This document shows, one piece after another, positions 1 to 9,506 of a DNA stretch of 64,000 bases (the first letter of the stretch is position 1; the number at the start of each line of letters is the position of its first letter). The DNA is from Phyllobacterium endophyticum. GTDB lineage: Bacteria > Pseudomonadota > Alphaproteobacteria > Rhizobiales > Rhizobiaceae. The notes below the pieces were generated by a model, which was given only the letters and a program-made list of their open reading frames with translations, ran no database searches and was not told the DNA's origin. The stretch lies in assembly GCF_003010935.1 (NCBI RefSeq), contig NZ_PGGN01000008.1, forward strand, positions 62,001 to 126,000, in the 5' to 3' direction. The position numbers and the translations under genes are program-made.

Positions 1-1182
1 CTGGCGCTGCTCGCTTGGTAGGAAGCTCACCCGAAACGCATCCATGTCGAAGGGTATGTCACCGGACATCTCCCCGGACAGCGTCTCCCACTTGGCAACG
101 GGCGTGCAGCCAAGGCTCGAGTGAATGCTGTTGTTATAGCGGCAGATTTCCAAGGCGAACCAGCTATCGAACTCACTTAAGGTCATCGTGGCCATGGCTT
201 CAGCGTTATAGCTCCCTTTGGCCGCGACGGAGGATTGCGTTGTTCCCGGCAACAGGTGCACCGCCCCCATCATAGTGCCGATCAACCGCTCGATATGCCC
301 CCCGAAATGCGGGCTCCCCGGCGGCCTGTACACAAGATCGATCCCCCATTCACCGCAAGCCGCCTGGAACACCCGGGATCGAAAATCGCGACCGTTGTCG
401 ACATGGATACTGCGCGGTTTGCCCTGTGCGGGCCAAGGGACATTGCTGTCCAGCTGGGCCGGCAGTTCTGCCTTCGGTGCGACCGCCCGCGTCAAACAGA
501 GCGCCACCGACAGGCGAGAGGGCGCCTCGAAGCTCACGTAGTAACCGGTCACCATGCGTGTGGCGATGTCGATAGCTAGTGTCACCCAGGGTCGGCCGAT
601 GGGCTTACGCTCGAAACTGTCGACAAGGATGATGTCCGCAGGTGTATGGTCGATCTGCACAACATCAAGGGGACGGTCGGCCTGGTTCCTGCCCGGCACA
701 GCCCCGAACCTCTGGCGCGCCGCCTTTGCGCCCTCTCTCGCCTTCATGATCTCGCGTTCATCCATCGCATCAAGCCGTCTCTGAACGGTCCGCCGCGTCG
801 GCGTTTGCAACCCGCGTTCACCACAGGCAATGCGGATCTCCGTCACCACCCGCGACAAGCTCGGACGTTCCCGCCGCAAGTAGTAGCGGTGAAGGTGCTC
901 ATCGATGACGGCCTCAACCTCGCTGGATATGACCGTTATGCCTGCACGGCGACCACGCTTCTGCGGTACCAACGCACTGGTCCGCCCACCGTCCTCGGCA
1001 AGGCGCCGTATCCAACGCCAGACCGTCGCCCTGCTAACGCCGAGTTCCCAAACCAGGTCGCGAATGCCACTTTCCAGACTGCCTGAGCCAGTGAGGTATG
1101 CTTGAACGAGTGGACGAAGAACTGCGGCCCTACGCGTGGCCTCAGCGCCAGTTGCACCCGCCTGGTCCCCTTCCCTCACCAT
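1..1182 (-). CDS. Mu/TniA-type DDE transposase (3' end beyond window)
   Basis: I translated the minus strand directly: one open frame runs from an ATG at 1182 to the left edge without a stop, giving at least 394 residues. An N-terminal helix-turn-helix region (LVWELGVSRATVWRWIRRL) precedes an rve/DDE integrase core. The acidic triad is visible as D in VQIDHTPAD (near residue 177), D in HVDNGRDF and E in HFGGHIERLIG. This order and spacing are those of the Mu/TnsB/TniA transposase superfamily, which cuts and joins transposon ends using several end-bound subunits. The gene starts about 145 bp from a set of end repeats, as in such elements. The C-terminal Mu-C domain and any partner ATPase would lie outside the window. 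Family assignment is firm; the exact element is not identified. Confidence 0.85.
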   Translation of the reverse strand, partial: MVREGDQAGATGAEATRRAAVLRPLVQAYLTGSGSLESGIRDLVWELGVSRATVWRWIRRLAEDGGRTSALVPQKRGRRAGITVISSEVEAVIDEHLHRYYLRRERPSLSRVVTEIRIACGERGLQTPTRRTVQRRLDAMDEREIMKAREGAKAARQRFGAVPGRNQADRPLDVVQIDHTPADIILVDSFERKPIGRPWVTLAIDIATRMVTGYYVSFEAPSRLSVALCLTRAVAPKAELPAQLDSNVPWPAQGKPRSIHVDNGRDFRSRVFQAACGEWGIDLVYRPPGSPHFGGHIERLIGTMMGAVHLLPGTTQSSVAAKGSYNAEAMATMTLSEFDSWFALEICRYNNSIHSSLGCTPVAKWETLSGEMSGDIPFDMDAFRVSFLPSEQRQ

Positions 1183-1194
1183 CCTAACCCATCG

Positions 1195-1328
1195 AATGCT
1201 TGTGCACGCTGTCTCACTTTTACAGACAAGAATCTCGATTTTAAAGGCAAAATATCATGTTTAATGGCAAAGCATCGCCATTGATTTTGTTGAGAAGCTC
1301 ATCTCACCTTTAATGGCAAAGCGACACA
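1195..1328. mobile_element. Transposon end with repeated transposase-binding sites
   Basis: The stretch upstream of the transposase holds at least two near-identical copies of TTTAATGGCAAAGC (1258-1274 and 1309-1322), a looser copy TTTTAAAGGCAAAAT (about 1239-1253) and two TCTCACTTTTA/TCTCACCTTTA segments. Read outward from the element, the tip is TGTCGCTTTGCC at 1326 (or TGTGTCGC from 1328), a TGT terminus typical of Mu/Tn7/Tn552-type elements. Multiple short repeats at one end are the expected binding array for a TnsB/TniA-like transposase. The other end and the target duplication are outside the window. Confidence 0.7.
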
Positions 1329-1690
1329 TGGCTATTTCTCTTTCTAAAGACGTAGGTTGTCTTTTCGTGTTCTACAAATTTTAGGTATTCACTACCACAA
1401 GGTAAATGTACCGACTGCCACTTATGTTCGATTACTTCGATCAGAACCACAAGCTGCAAATCACTAACGCATTTTCGCGAACGCGATTAAGTTGTGGGCA
1501 AAATGAATCGGGCAACACTATTGCACAAACTGTCAAATGCAACTTCAAACGCGCCGTCTCGAGCGCTACATCAATGATCTTTGCGTGCTGGACGCAACAA
1601 AGGGCTTTCCCTACCCTATCCGATTATGAGTTAGCTCCAGCGGCATTTGGGACAAAACACTTCAATAAGCTTGCACTGGTGGTCGATGCG
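1329..1690. other. Intergenic stretch, no gene recognised
   Basis: This AT-richer gap between the transposon tip and the 3' end of the leftward defence operon holds one short open frame without recognisable features. I see no RNA gene or convincing terminator. It is probably the flank into which the transposon inserted. Confidence 0.5.
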
Positions 1691-3319
1691 TTAACTTTTA
1701 GCCGCACGCAAATCCTTAACTTTAACGTTTACGAGGTTGTCACCGGCTAGGCATGGTTCGATACCGGTTTGAAACTGATAGTGAGCCCGCTCTACTTTCC
1801 CCACCATTTTTTCAGTTAGTCCGAGGACTTTGGCATCAAGTTCTCGATCGAGAATGACATATTCTACGGATAGGTCGAGCGGAACCAATTTTGCATTCGT
1901 CACGCGTTCGTGTAGCTGCAGATGAGCCGCATCAATTACGACATCGGAACCTGTTTCAAGAATTTTTGTAGCCTGCGCTCTTGCTGAGCGAAACACTGAA
2001 CTTTGATCATGCACTACCGCCCTCTTAGTCATCTCAGCGGAAATGCAATCGGCAGAAATGACTTGCGCGACTTGAGATGCTGCCCAACTACTTTTTCCCC
2101 CGGCAGCTGGCCCGATAGTCATTAACAGTCGTTGTCCAGCCCGAGGCCAATTCCAGCCTGGCACCATCGGCGGTAATATTTCAGTAAAGCGTTGCCACCA
2201 AGCAGCAATTTTTTGAAGCGAGGCGATTTCGATCGGCTTGCCATGTGCGAGACTGTTTCGCGAATTGCGAAATGCTATCAGCCCTTTACTCTCTTGTGCC
2301 GTGAGTTTCCCCTCCAGAAGCTTACAAATATCATAGAGTTCGAGATCCCAAGGACTCCTATACTCGACTATTTTATCGTTAAAACGCTTTTGATAGGGTG
2401 TTTTTGGACTCACCATTTGGTCAAGCACGTCAATGTATTTTCTAATGGCACCTCTCCGAGCGGCGTCTAAAAACGGAAAAATTGCCCTAGCTTGAGAGGT
2501 CCAAATCCGACGATCTATGTCATCCTGAAATCCATGTGCTATTGCAGCGCCTGCGTGAGGGACAGCGATACCTTCCCAAAGATCGACCAGCCCATTTTCC
2601 CAGCACGGAAAGGGCCAAGCGTGGGAGCGAGCCAGAACTTGCAATTTCGACAGAGGGGATAACTGGTCTACCTCCGCCCAGGTCAGTACAAGTTGCAGAA
2701 GATCACGGGACCAAGCCGCAACCTCAAGTGTCGTCGCGAAAGCAACCCGTTCGAGAAATCCCGTGCCGGCACTTATTCCAGAGGCGGCCGCCCAGGCGTT
2801 TGTGTCGATTGAACTGACGCAACCGAGCATTTTTCTTGTGGGTGCTACCGCTCTGAGGCGAGCGGCGTAATCGTCTGAAAGTCCGATGGGCTGCAATATT
2901 ACGATGTAGGGTCCGCCACGTAAGGAATGTTGTCTTCGCTCATATGTTACCGCCCGGAAGAACGCGGCCCAGGCGCCAATCGCCTCGCGGGGGATTCTAT
3001 CCACGAAAAAGGTGGTTTCGTCGATCTTCGGAGAGGACAGAAAATCTGCAACGGTCCCTATCGTGACACCGGCCACACCGCTGGACAGGGCAAGCGCGTG
3101 CACTATCGAACGCCCTAATGTCAAATTTGATGCGTCGAACCGAACTGTATCAACCGATAAATCATCAGCCAATCGACGTTCGAATGCTTCCAGGAAACCA
3201 TCCGGAAGGGGTCGGGGGCATTCAGCAATCACTATTCCTGAAGACGCGAGATCGGATACCAATCGAGATATTAAGCCAGCTGGCCCGGGAAGGGTCCACC
3301 AATCAGCAGCATCCCTCAT
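1691..3319 (-). CDS. HEPN-motif / polynucleotide-kinase-like P-loop protein
   Basis: A 542-aa protein with three visible parts. Residues 1-230 resemble a degenerate AAA-type fold (FFVDRIPREAIGAWAAFFRAV looks like a Walker-B/sensor segment, but there is no intact Walker A). Around residues 300-375 lies a helical segment ending in RNSLAHGK, which fits the RNxxxH signature of HEPN RNases (R354, H359). The C-terminal 140 residues carry a Walker A (GPAAGGKSS, K409) and DVVIDAAHL, the pattern of polynucleotide-kinase-like P-loop kinases. Its ATG overlaps the stop of the upstream giant ATPase gene (ATGA), so translation is coupled. By analogy with HEPN toxins in phage defence, it may cut or modify RNA when triggered; that role is inference. 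The pairing of HEPN and kinase domains also recalls RNA cleavage and repair enzymes. I cannot name the family. Confidence 0.75.
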   Translation of the reverse strand: MRDAADWWTLPGPAGLISRLVSDLASSGIVIAECPRPLPDGFLEAFERRLADDLSVDTVRFDASNLTLGRSIVHALALSSGVAGVTIGTVADFLSSPKIDETTFFVDRIPREAIGAWAAFFRAVTYERRQHSLRGGPYIVILQPIGLSDDYAARLRAVAPTRKMLGCVSSIDTNAWAAASGISAGTGFLERVAFATTLEVAAWSRDLLQLVLTWAEVDQLSPLSKLQVLARSHAWPFPCWENGLVDLWEGIAVPHAGAAIAHGFQDDIDRRIWTSQARAIFPFLDAARRGAIRKYIDVLDQMVSPKTPYQKRFNDKIVEYRSPWDLELYDICKLLEGKLTAQESKGLIAFRNSRNSLAHGKPIEIASLQKIAAWWQRFTEILPPMVPGWNWPRAGQRLLMTIGPAAGGKSSWAASQVAQVISADCISAEMTKRAVVHDQSSVFRSARAQATKILETGSDVVIDAAHLQLHERVTNAKLVPLDLSVEYVILDRELDAKVLGLTEKMVGKVERAHYQFQTGIEPCLAGDNLVNVKVKDLRAAKS

Positions 3320-6300
3320 TTGTTACCCAACGTCGAAAGCATTTTACGGGCAACAGAGTTTACACTTACCAGCAGCCCGTGTGAGTTCTGGGGATCACTA
3401 ACGGTGGAAAGAACTCCGACAAGAGTTCCGAATCGGATCGCTACGTTGGGGTCGATATCCCCCTCCATCACTTCAATAGCGTCGGCAATCGGAGTTCCAT
3501 CTTCACAATATTCGGCAATTGTGCGGAAAGTTGCGGCAAACTCAGCCGGCACGCCGAAACGGGTGAAAACGCTTTCGCTGTCAAGACTCGTAGCGACCTC
3601 TAAGAGGACCTTCTCAATTTGCGCGCCCGTAGTTGCAGGTGAAAAAATGGTTTGACACGGATCGTTCCAGCCACCTGTTGCATCTAGGATCTTGTCAATC
3701 GTTGCCGACTTAAGGGAATTCAGCATATCGAGTCTTGTGGCAAGATAAGATCGAGCCCACGGTCGCAGCATTTCGACATGCACGCGAGCCGGATATTTTG
3801 AGCCCATCGGATATTCTATGGCCCATGCTTGTGCCTGTTTGGGGCCTCCAATAAAGATTGGGCGAATTCGCCCTCGCGCGACATTCGGATGTCTCGCGGC
3901 TTCCGCGACCCACTCAGGCTTCCAATCGGTAATGTTCGAAATGACGAGGACTTTCGTTGTGTCATCCTGTTTTGCCCTTCGAATTTCTTGCATAAGATCA
4001 GCTCGGTCTTTCCAACCCCGAACCTCGACGTGAACCTCTGTCGTGCTCACCCCTTTGGCCGCGCGCGATCGTTCAATCGCCACATATGTATGTTCAATGT
4101 TGGCGATCGAGGAACCGAAGACGACCGTTGCGTGGCCATACTCGCGTTGCGGCGAAAGCAGCTCCGCCTCCTGCCCGTCGGTCAGTGGCGATACCTTTAT
4201 GTCCAGCTCAGGTTTCCCGGTTCCCGTGATCTTTGACCTACCATTTTTCGGGTCGAAATAAATTTCCGGCTTCCTTCCCTTGAAGCTAAAAATTCTTGCC
4301 AGAAGATCTTCTTCATCTGACACCATGAGCTCCAAGAGCATTCTAGACCTTAAACCCCATCGGCCAGGCGGTATCCATCTCAAGATTCCAAAGCCTTCCA
4401 TTTCATCAAGAAGGTACTCGATCTCGGATGGATCGCTTCCGTGGGGAAAAGCTTCCGGCCAATATTGACCGGCACGCTCCGTTACCTCGCTCGCTGTCAT
4501 ACCGTCACCGTCGACACCCTCTGTCGTATCGATTAGCGCTCGTTCGGCAACAATGTAGGTGAGCAGCTCATACCGCTGCTCAATATGTTTTATTGTCTTT
4601 TCAAAACTTTGGTAAAGCTCATCGCGAATTTTCTGGTTCTTCATGGCGCCGTCGACCATTTGGGTGCTGATGCCCTTTGCCAGTTTTCCCGTTCGCAGTT
4701 GTTGTTCTTCAATGATTTCGAGCAGTCCTTGGCAAAACACTTGAATGAGAATGGGATAATAGTTTGTGAAACTGAGGATGCGCCAGACGTCTTCTCTTCT
4801 TGCAAACTCGTACCCAAGTGCCGCAAGCGGGACGCGAACGAGTTCCTCCGCGTCACCGGCGTCGCTATTTACGAGCGGGCCGATCCGAACAGGGTCATTC
4901 GAGATTTGCGCTAGAGGGGAGTTCTCAGTTTTCGTAATACGCGAAACGTTGTGCAGGCCGGAAAGGACAAATTTGAATCGATGGTTGGTGTTGGCCATCA
5001 GTGACAGCAGGCGAAGCACGTGGTGATGTCGAATATTTTCAGACGCTTGTTCACGTACGAAATTGTCGGCCTCATCGAGCATCATAAGAACACGCCTCCG
5101 ACCATCTGCCTCGAGATACTCATTGATCCCCTTTTCAAACTGTTCCACGGTCCCAACCGGTCTGCCGTTGAAAACACCTGGAAGAACGGCGGCGGCTTTT
5201 TCCCATAATGCGGTTGATGGTAGATCAACAAGATCAAGGAACCCGAACGAAGCATGGTCCGGGGTACGGCGTACAATGTGACGTAGCAACGCTGTCTTGC
5301 CAAGCCGACGTCCCCCGTAGACAATATAAGACCCAATGGGTTCTACGATACTGGACATCTCCTTTGCCCGACCTTTGAACATCTCTGGTGGCACTTGCGA
5401 GGAACGCCCATAGTCCTGGTAGGGCTTCGCCGTCGTAAACGCCTGAGCGATTTCAAAGAGTTCGAGGGGTCGCCGTTGTGAAGCGGATAATACTGTCATT
5501 AACAACAGTTCATCTACCACGAGCACCTTTCGGCGGCGTTTGATGCAATCAAGTTTGAGCTGATCGCGCCGATCAATTCCAAGCGACCCGAAGAGGAGTA
5601 TAAGCGTACCCCTGGGCTCCGCACCTTCGGCCAAACTTAGGATTTCGTTGTTGGATACACTACTGGGAGCTGCAACAACGCGCCACCCGCCATTTGTCGA
5701 ACTTCCAAAGTCCGGAAGCATCAGCGAGGAGGCGTCGAGCGGAAGGCGCATTTTCGCATCCACAACAAAGATCTGTCGCCTTTCCTCCGTTTTTGCCTTG
5801 TTCAGTTCAACTAATTCAGTTTCGAATGCCAACTGAGAAAGGAGGCCAGTTAACCTTGGCCCAAGCTGAGTAATCCCAATGTTACCCTTCGTCCCTCTCT
5901 TGAAATCAAGCCATGCGCGAATTGAATGACCAATATCCTCGCGGCGCTCTTCATCAATCTGCGAGAATAAGAAAGGGCCCTCATCAACACCTTCCGCTGC
6001 CGCACGTTGCATGCGCACGAGGTCGACACCCTTACTTGTAGCGCAGATATCACGGAATCGTTTCAATGCGTGGTTTACGATCGGACCTGCCAGGACAGGA
6101 CGGCGCTGATCGTCCGATGCAAACATCGAAACCCAGTCGGACAGCGTAGCAAGGTCATCCGCTGCCAAGAGACTAAGAAAACTCTGTTGCTCCTCGGTAG
6201 TAATCCTACCGGCCTCTGTAAGCTTGTCGATGCTATTTGCGAAAGATTTTTTTCCGTCATCGAGAAGCCTTCTTGCTTCATTCTCCAGTTCTTCGAGCCT

Positions 6301-9300
6301 TTGAAACGCTGCATTAACGTCAACGATGTGTGTTCCCTCGACTTCCTCAGGAATAAAATCGGACGCGAGTTCATAGGGCTTATCGTCTATTGCTACCCCA
6401 CGGAGCCTTTCTTCCAACTCTGCCGATCCCTTCAGACTGCCAAGTGCCATCCGACGAACCTTGTGTATTAGGCCTGCTACTTCCTCAAATTTAGAGCGAA
6501 GTTGACCTTTTCGTGTGCTTTCCGCTGTTTCGATCCGGCCCTGGACGTCTTCAATGTGTGATTCATTGAAACCGAAACGTGATCCGAAACTCAAAAGCAT
6601 TTTGGCAGGTACGAATGCGTCTTCGCGGCATCTCGCATCTATCGCAACTTCAAGCGCCTGTTCGCGGCCACCAATAATAAGTGGCACCGGAAGTTGCATG
6701 ATGGCGTCAATGAGTCTCGAAGCATCATTTGGCGAGGGAGTCCATGCGTGACTCCATGTCATTCCCGGCAACCAAAGAAGTGGCGCATGCAGAGCGAGAC
6801 TAGCGGCCCTTCGATCGAGATCCTCAATTGGCCCTCCTTTAAGTATTTCCTCCAGTTTCGACATAAGTTCGTTCGCAAAAATATTTGCCGAATCTATTAG
6901 CCTGCTACCCGATGACGGTGAATTTTGGGTGCGAAAATGCTCAATTCCTGCCAACAGGCCATCAATGAGCCGACGTACCAATCCCATTCTTCCACTGGCG
7001 GCGCGCAGTTCCTCGACTTGCCGCATGGCTTCCGCAAATTCAGAACAGGAGGAAGAAATATCCGATATAAATGCGACCAACCGCTCTCGGGCCGCGCCAT
7101 CAATGACCTGACCGTGCCCGACGCCGAGGGCAATTTTTGTCAACATCTCCATAATGGCATCACGTGATGCAAACTGTTCAACAAACTTCAAAGCAGCTTC
7201 TGACGCTTTGGCTGTGGACAAAGCTGCTGAGAGCGACCCTACCGGTCCTTCGGGTGCCAAGAGGGCATGCTTCACTTTTTGACCTAGGGCAAAGCGAAAC
7301 GTTGCGGATTGCAATGCCCTTATCTGTTCAATTGCCGCTTGTCGGCGACCCTCCGCATATGATCGACCCGCATTTGCGTCACCCGCTGCCCTAATATTAG
7401 GCACGGTAAGCGCAAATCCTGACTTGCGATTTTCTTCCAGAACCTCGTTAATTCTGAAGAAGCCTGGGCAGCTTCCAATAGCGCGCACAGCATCGATGAC
7501 CGCAAAAGCGTTACCGCTCTCGGACACATTGAAAAGAGCTGTAGGAACTACCGCAGCCAGTAGAGCGGTCCGTCGCGCTTCGTCTCGCAAAGTTCCACCC
7601 TCTGCAAGCACGTGCGCCCGGGCAGCACAGGCATCTAATGAGTCCTTGAAACCCTCAGGTTCGTACTTTGACAATCCAGCCATCTTGGCGCCAAGTGCCA
7701 CTAGACGGAGTTCGTCGGAGTTGTAAGGCAAAGCTTTGTCACCAAAAACCTTTTCGCACGCTCTGGCGAAGTGATAGCCTAGGCCAAATTCGTGCTTTTC
7801 GAATAGGTCATCTGCCTTACGCTCAATATCAGCAAATAGGGGATCGCTTTCGTTGGCGGCAAGCTCCTCAAGCACGTCTACAGCCGGAATTGCGAACGGA
7901 TCGTCTTCGAATTGTCCGATGATCGAAGGCACCATGTCTTCAGGGTGGTCAACCGACGGAATTAGGTCGCCTCCCACCTCGAGCATTTCAGAGTTGTCAT
8001 CCATCGTCGCAAATCGGTCCGTGCTTCTGATTTTCGATGAGGCGAATGCGATATCCGAAGGATTGTCGGCGCGCTTGTCAGAAGTCTCCCGGCTCTCTGA
8101 GGACCCCGCCGACTCCAGCGCATTAACTGCAGTCATTAACTCATTGAGGCTTTCGAGTCCGACATCCTCAGCCTCTTGGATGAGCAATTGTGCAACGCTA
8201 AGGTACTGCTTCAATGGAAGAGATTTTGCCTGAACGTGCCGGGTTAAAACACCATGAGCGGTGTTGCTGGCGTCTTCTGCGTTCGCGACGGCAACCTCTG
8301 CGTCTTGCAAACTATTTGGGGTGGCTAGCGCAGGCAGTCTATCTAATGAATGGGTTGCTTCCTTTAGCTTCTTATCGAGCTCGTCATTGAGGATATCAAG
8401 CTCTGCGAATATGGCCAGCAACCCATGAACGATGAATCGCGCACGCTCTACGAACGAGCTCGTGGCAACCGGTCTCGGTAGGGAAAGGTGATAAGCTTCT
8501 GTGTGCTTGGCAAGAGAGGCGACAAGTACCGTTAGATGGGCCACGGCCGTTTCATTCGGTACTTGTGAGCGTGCCGCTTCAGCAACTTCCCTTAGTTTCT
8601 CGATATCCAATAACCAAGCTTCCTCTGGTAAGGGCGGCGCAGGTGACTGGTCTGCTGCTATTTGAGGTACTGTAGATCCTTCATTTAGTAATTGACTCTG
8701 TTTCGCTTCCGCGTGTTCTTCTTCATCCCCCGGATTTAACGAATTAATGCTCTCCCCGTCGCCCACGTCGGTCAGGTTCAATCCTAGTTCAACACTGTTC
8801 GGCTCCGCCTCAGACCTAGTGTTTTTTATTGCGTAATCGTTAAATTGGGAGAAGGAGCAAGCCATGACCGTTTCGATATAATCGAACAGATCCGGAACAT
8901 TCTTCGCTACATCGATCATAGATCGCACTTTGTCGGGCGATCGTTTACACGCCCAGTCGAGAATAACAATCGCCGTAACTATTTCGGAATTACCCACTGC
9001 GGCGAGCTGCGCGAGCTGCAATCGAGCGTCGTTATCGGCGCTGCGCTCCTTGGGGATCGAGAGCCCAGCCGTTCGCAGTGCCAACACGTACTCCGTGTAT
9101 AGTTTTTTGAACTGGGGATGTTTCTTGCCGGCGATCTCATCCAATGCTCGGACGAATACCATAAGGAAAAACGGGTATTTCGCAGCGATCGGCAAGAAGG
9201 TCAGCGCTGCATCAAGATCTGGCTTTTTGGCGGGCCATGGAAAACCGGTGGCAGACTCAACGAAAGGTCCCCACTTCTCGTGAAACAGGCGAAGACTCCG

Positions 9301-9489
9301 ATTCGATATCACCAACCAATTTCGAAACCATTCTGCATCTATTCGATCAGGTAACTTGAGAATAGGACTCCGCAGTTCAGTATGATCAGTTATCGTGTCT
9401 ACGCGAAATTCTCGTCCCACGTCTGCAAAAGACCCGCTCATAGCGCCTCGTTGTGAAAAAGTACCCATTTTTGCATTGGATCCGACCAT
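3316..9489 (-). CDS. Giant AAA/STAND-like ATPase of an unnamed defence operon
   Basis: About 2057 aa, one of the longest genes here. Residues 1-1300 are largely helical and low in recognisable motifs, with acidic, proline-rich and coiled-coil-like stretches around 250-330 and 1050-1120. An ATPase domain follows: Walker A YGGRRLGKTALL (K1398), Walker B VLMMLDEADN (D1472), then FKFVLSGLHNVSR as a sensor-like segment and a winged-helix-like region. The order resembles ORC/STAND P-loop ATPases. The C-terminal 350 residues form a further unassigned domain. An upstream TTG at 9549 would overlap capW by 43 bp; I prefer the ATG at 9489 because GGTGGGGG lies just ahead of it and it falls 17 bp after the capW stop. 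The 3' end overlaps the HEPN/kinase gene. A sensor or scaffold ATPase for that effector is a reasonable guess, not shown. Confidence 0.8.
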   Translation of the reverse strand: MVGSNAKMGTFSQRGAMSGSFADVGREFRVDTITDHTELRSPILKLPDRIDAEWFRNWLVISNRSLRLFHEKWGPFVESATGFPWPAKKPDLDAALTFLPIAAKYPFFLMVFVRALDEIAGKKHPQFKKLYTEYVLALRTAGLSIPKERSADNDARLQLAQLAAVGNSEIVTAIVILDWACKRSPDKVRSMIDVAKNVPDLFDYIETVMACSFSQFNDYAIKNTRSEAEPNSVELGLNLTDVGDGESINSLNPGDEEEHAEAKQSQLLNEGSTVPQIAADQSPAPPLPEEAWLLDIEKLREVAEAARSQVPNETAVAHLTVLVASLAKHTEAYHLSLPRPVATSSFVERARFIVHGLLAIFAELDILNDELDKKLKEATHSLDRLPALATPNSLQDAEVAVANAEDASNTAHGVLTRHVQAKSLPLKQYLSVAQLLIQEAEDVGLESLNELMTAVNALESAGSSESRETSDKRADNPSDIAFASSKIRSTDRFATMDDNSEMLEVGGDLIPSVDHPEDMVPSIIGQFEDDPFAIPAVDVLEELAANESDPLFADIERKADDLFEKHEFGLGYHFARACEKVFGDKALPYNSDELRLVALGAKMAGLSKYEPEGFKDSLDACAARAHVLAEGGTLRDEARRTALLAAVVPTALFNVSESGNAFAVIDAVRAIGSCPGFFRINEVLEENRKSGFALTVPNIRAAGDANAGRSYAEGRRQAAIEQIRALQSATFRFALGQKVKHALLAPEGPVGSLSAALSTAKASEAALKFVEQFASRDAIMEMLTKIALGVGHGQVIDGAARERLVAFISDISSSCSEFAEAMRQVEELRAASGRMGLVRRLIDGLLAGIEHFRTQNSPSSGSRLIDSANIFANELMSKLEEILKGGPIEDLDRRAASLALHAPLLWLPGMTWSHAWTPSPNDASRLIDAIMQLPVPLIIGGREQALEVAIDARCREDAFVPAKMLLSFGSRFGFNESHIEDVQGRIETAESTRKGQLRSKFEEVAGLIHKVRRMALGSLKGSAELEERLRGVAIDDKPYELASDFIPEEVEGTHIVDVNAAFQRLEELENEARRLLDDGKKSFANSIDKLTEAGRITTEEQQSFLSLLAADDLATLSDWVSMFASDDQRRPVLAGPIVNHALKRFRDICATSKGVDLVRMQRAAAEGVDEGPFLFSQIDEERREDIGHSIRAWLDFKRGTKGNIGITQLGPRLTGLLSQLAFETELVELNKAKTEERRQIFVVDAKMRLPLDASSLMLPDFGSSTNGGWRVVAAPSSVSNNEILSLAEGAEPRGTLILLFGSLGIDRRDQLKLDCIKRRRKVLVVDELLLMTVLSASQRRPLELFEIAQAFTTAKPYQDYGRSSQVPPEMFKGRAKEMSSIVEPIGSYIVYGGRRLGKTALLRHIVRRTPDHASFGFLDLVDLPSTALWEKAAAVLPGVFNGRPVGTVEQFEKGINEYLEADGRRRVLMMLDEADNFVREQASENIRHHHVLRLLSLMANTNHRFKFVLSGLHNVSRITKTENSPLAQISNDPVRIGPLVNSDAGDAEELVRVPLAALGYEFARREDVWRILSFTNYYPILIQVFCQGLLEIIEEQQLRTGKLAKGISTQMVDGAMKNQKIRDELYQSFEKTIKHIEQRYELLTYIVAERALIDTTEGVDGDGMTASEVTERAGQYWPEAFPHGSDPSEIEYLLDEMEGFGILRWIPPGRWGLRSRMLLELMVSDEEDLLARIFSFKGRKPEIYFDPKNGRSKITGTGKPELDIKVSPLTDGQEAELLSPQREYGHATVVFGSSIANIEHTYVAIERSRAAKGVSTTEVHVEVRGWKDRADLMQEIRRAKQDDTTKVLVISNITDWKPEWVAEAARHPNVARGRIRPIFIGGPKQAQAWAIEYPMGSKYPARVHVEMLRPWARSYLATRLDMLNSLKSATIDKILDATGGWNDPCQTIFSPATTGAQIEKVLLEVATSLDSESVFTRFGVPAEFAATFRTIAEYCEDGTPIADAIEVMEGDIDPNVAIRFGTLVGVLSTVSDPQNSHGLLVSVNSVARKMLSTLGNK

Positions 9490-9506
9490 ATCGTTGCCCC
9501 CACCAT

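Noticed and set aside
1195-1328. The repeats at the left end as a CRISPR array
   Set aside because: Copies are few, only 14-18 bp, imperfect and unevenly spaced, and they sit at a transposon tip next to its transposase.
3012-9354. Numerous plus-strand open frames of 60-150 codons opposite the giant ATPase gene
   Set aside because: They lack family features and ribosome sites and lie wholly within the long, continuous minus-strand gene; they are antisense shadows.
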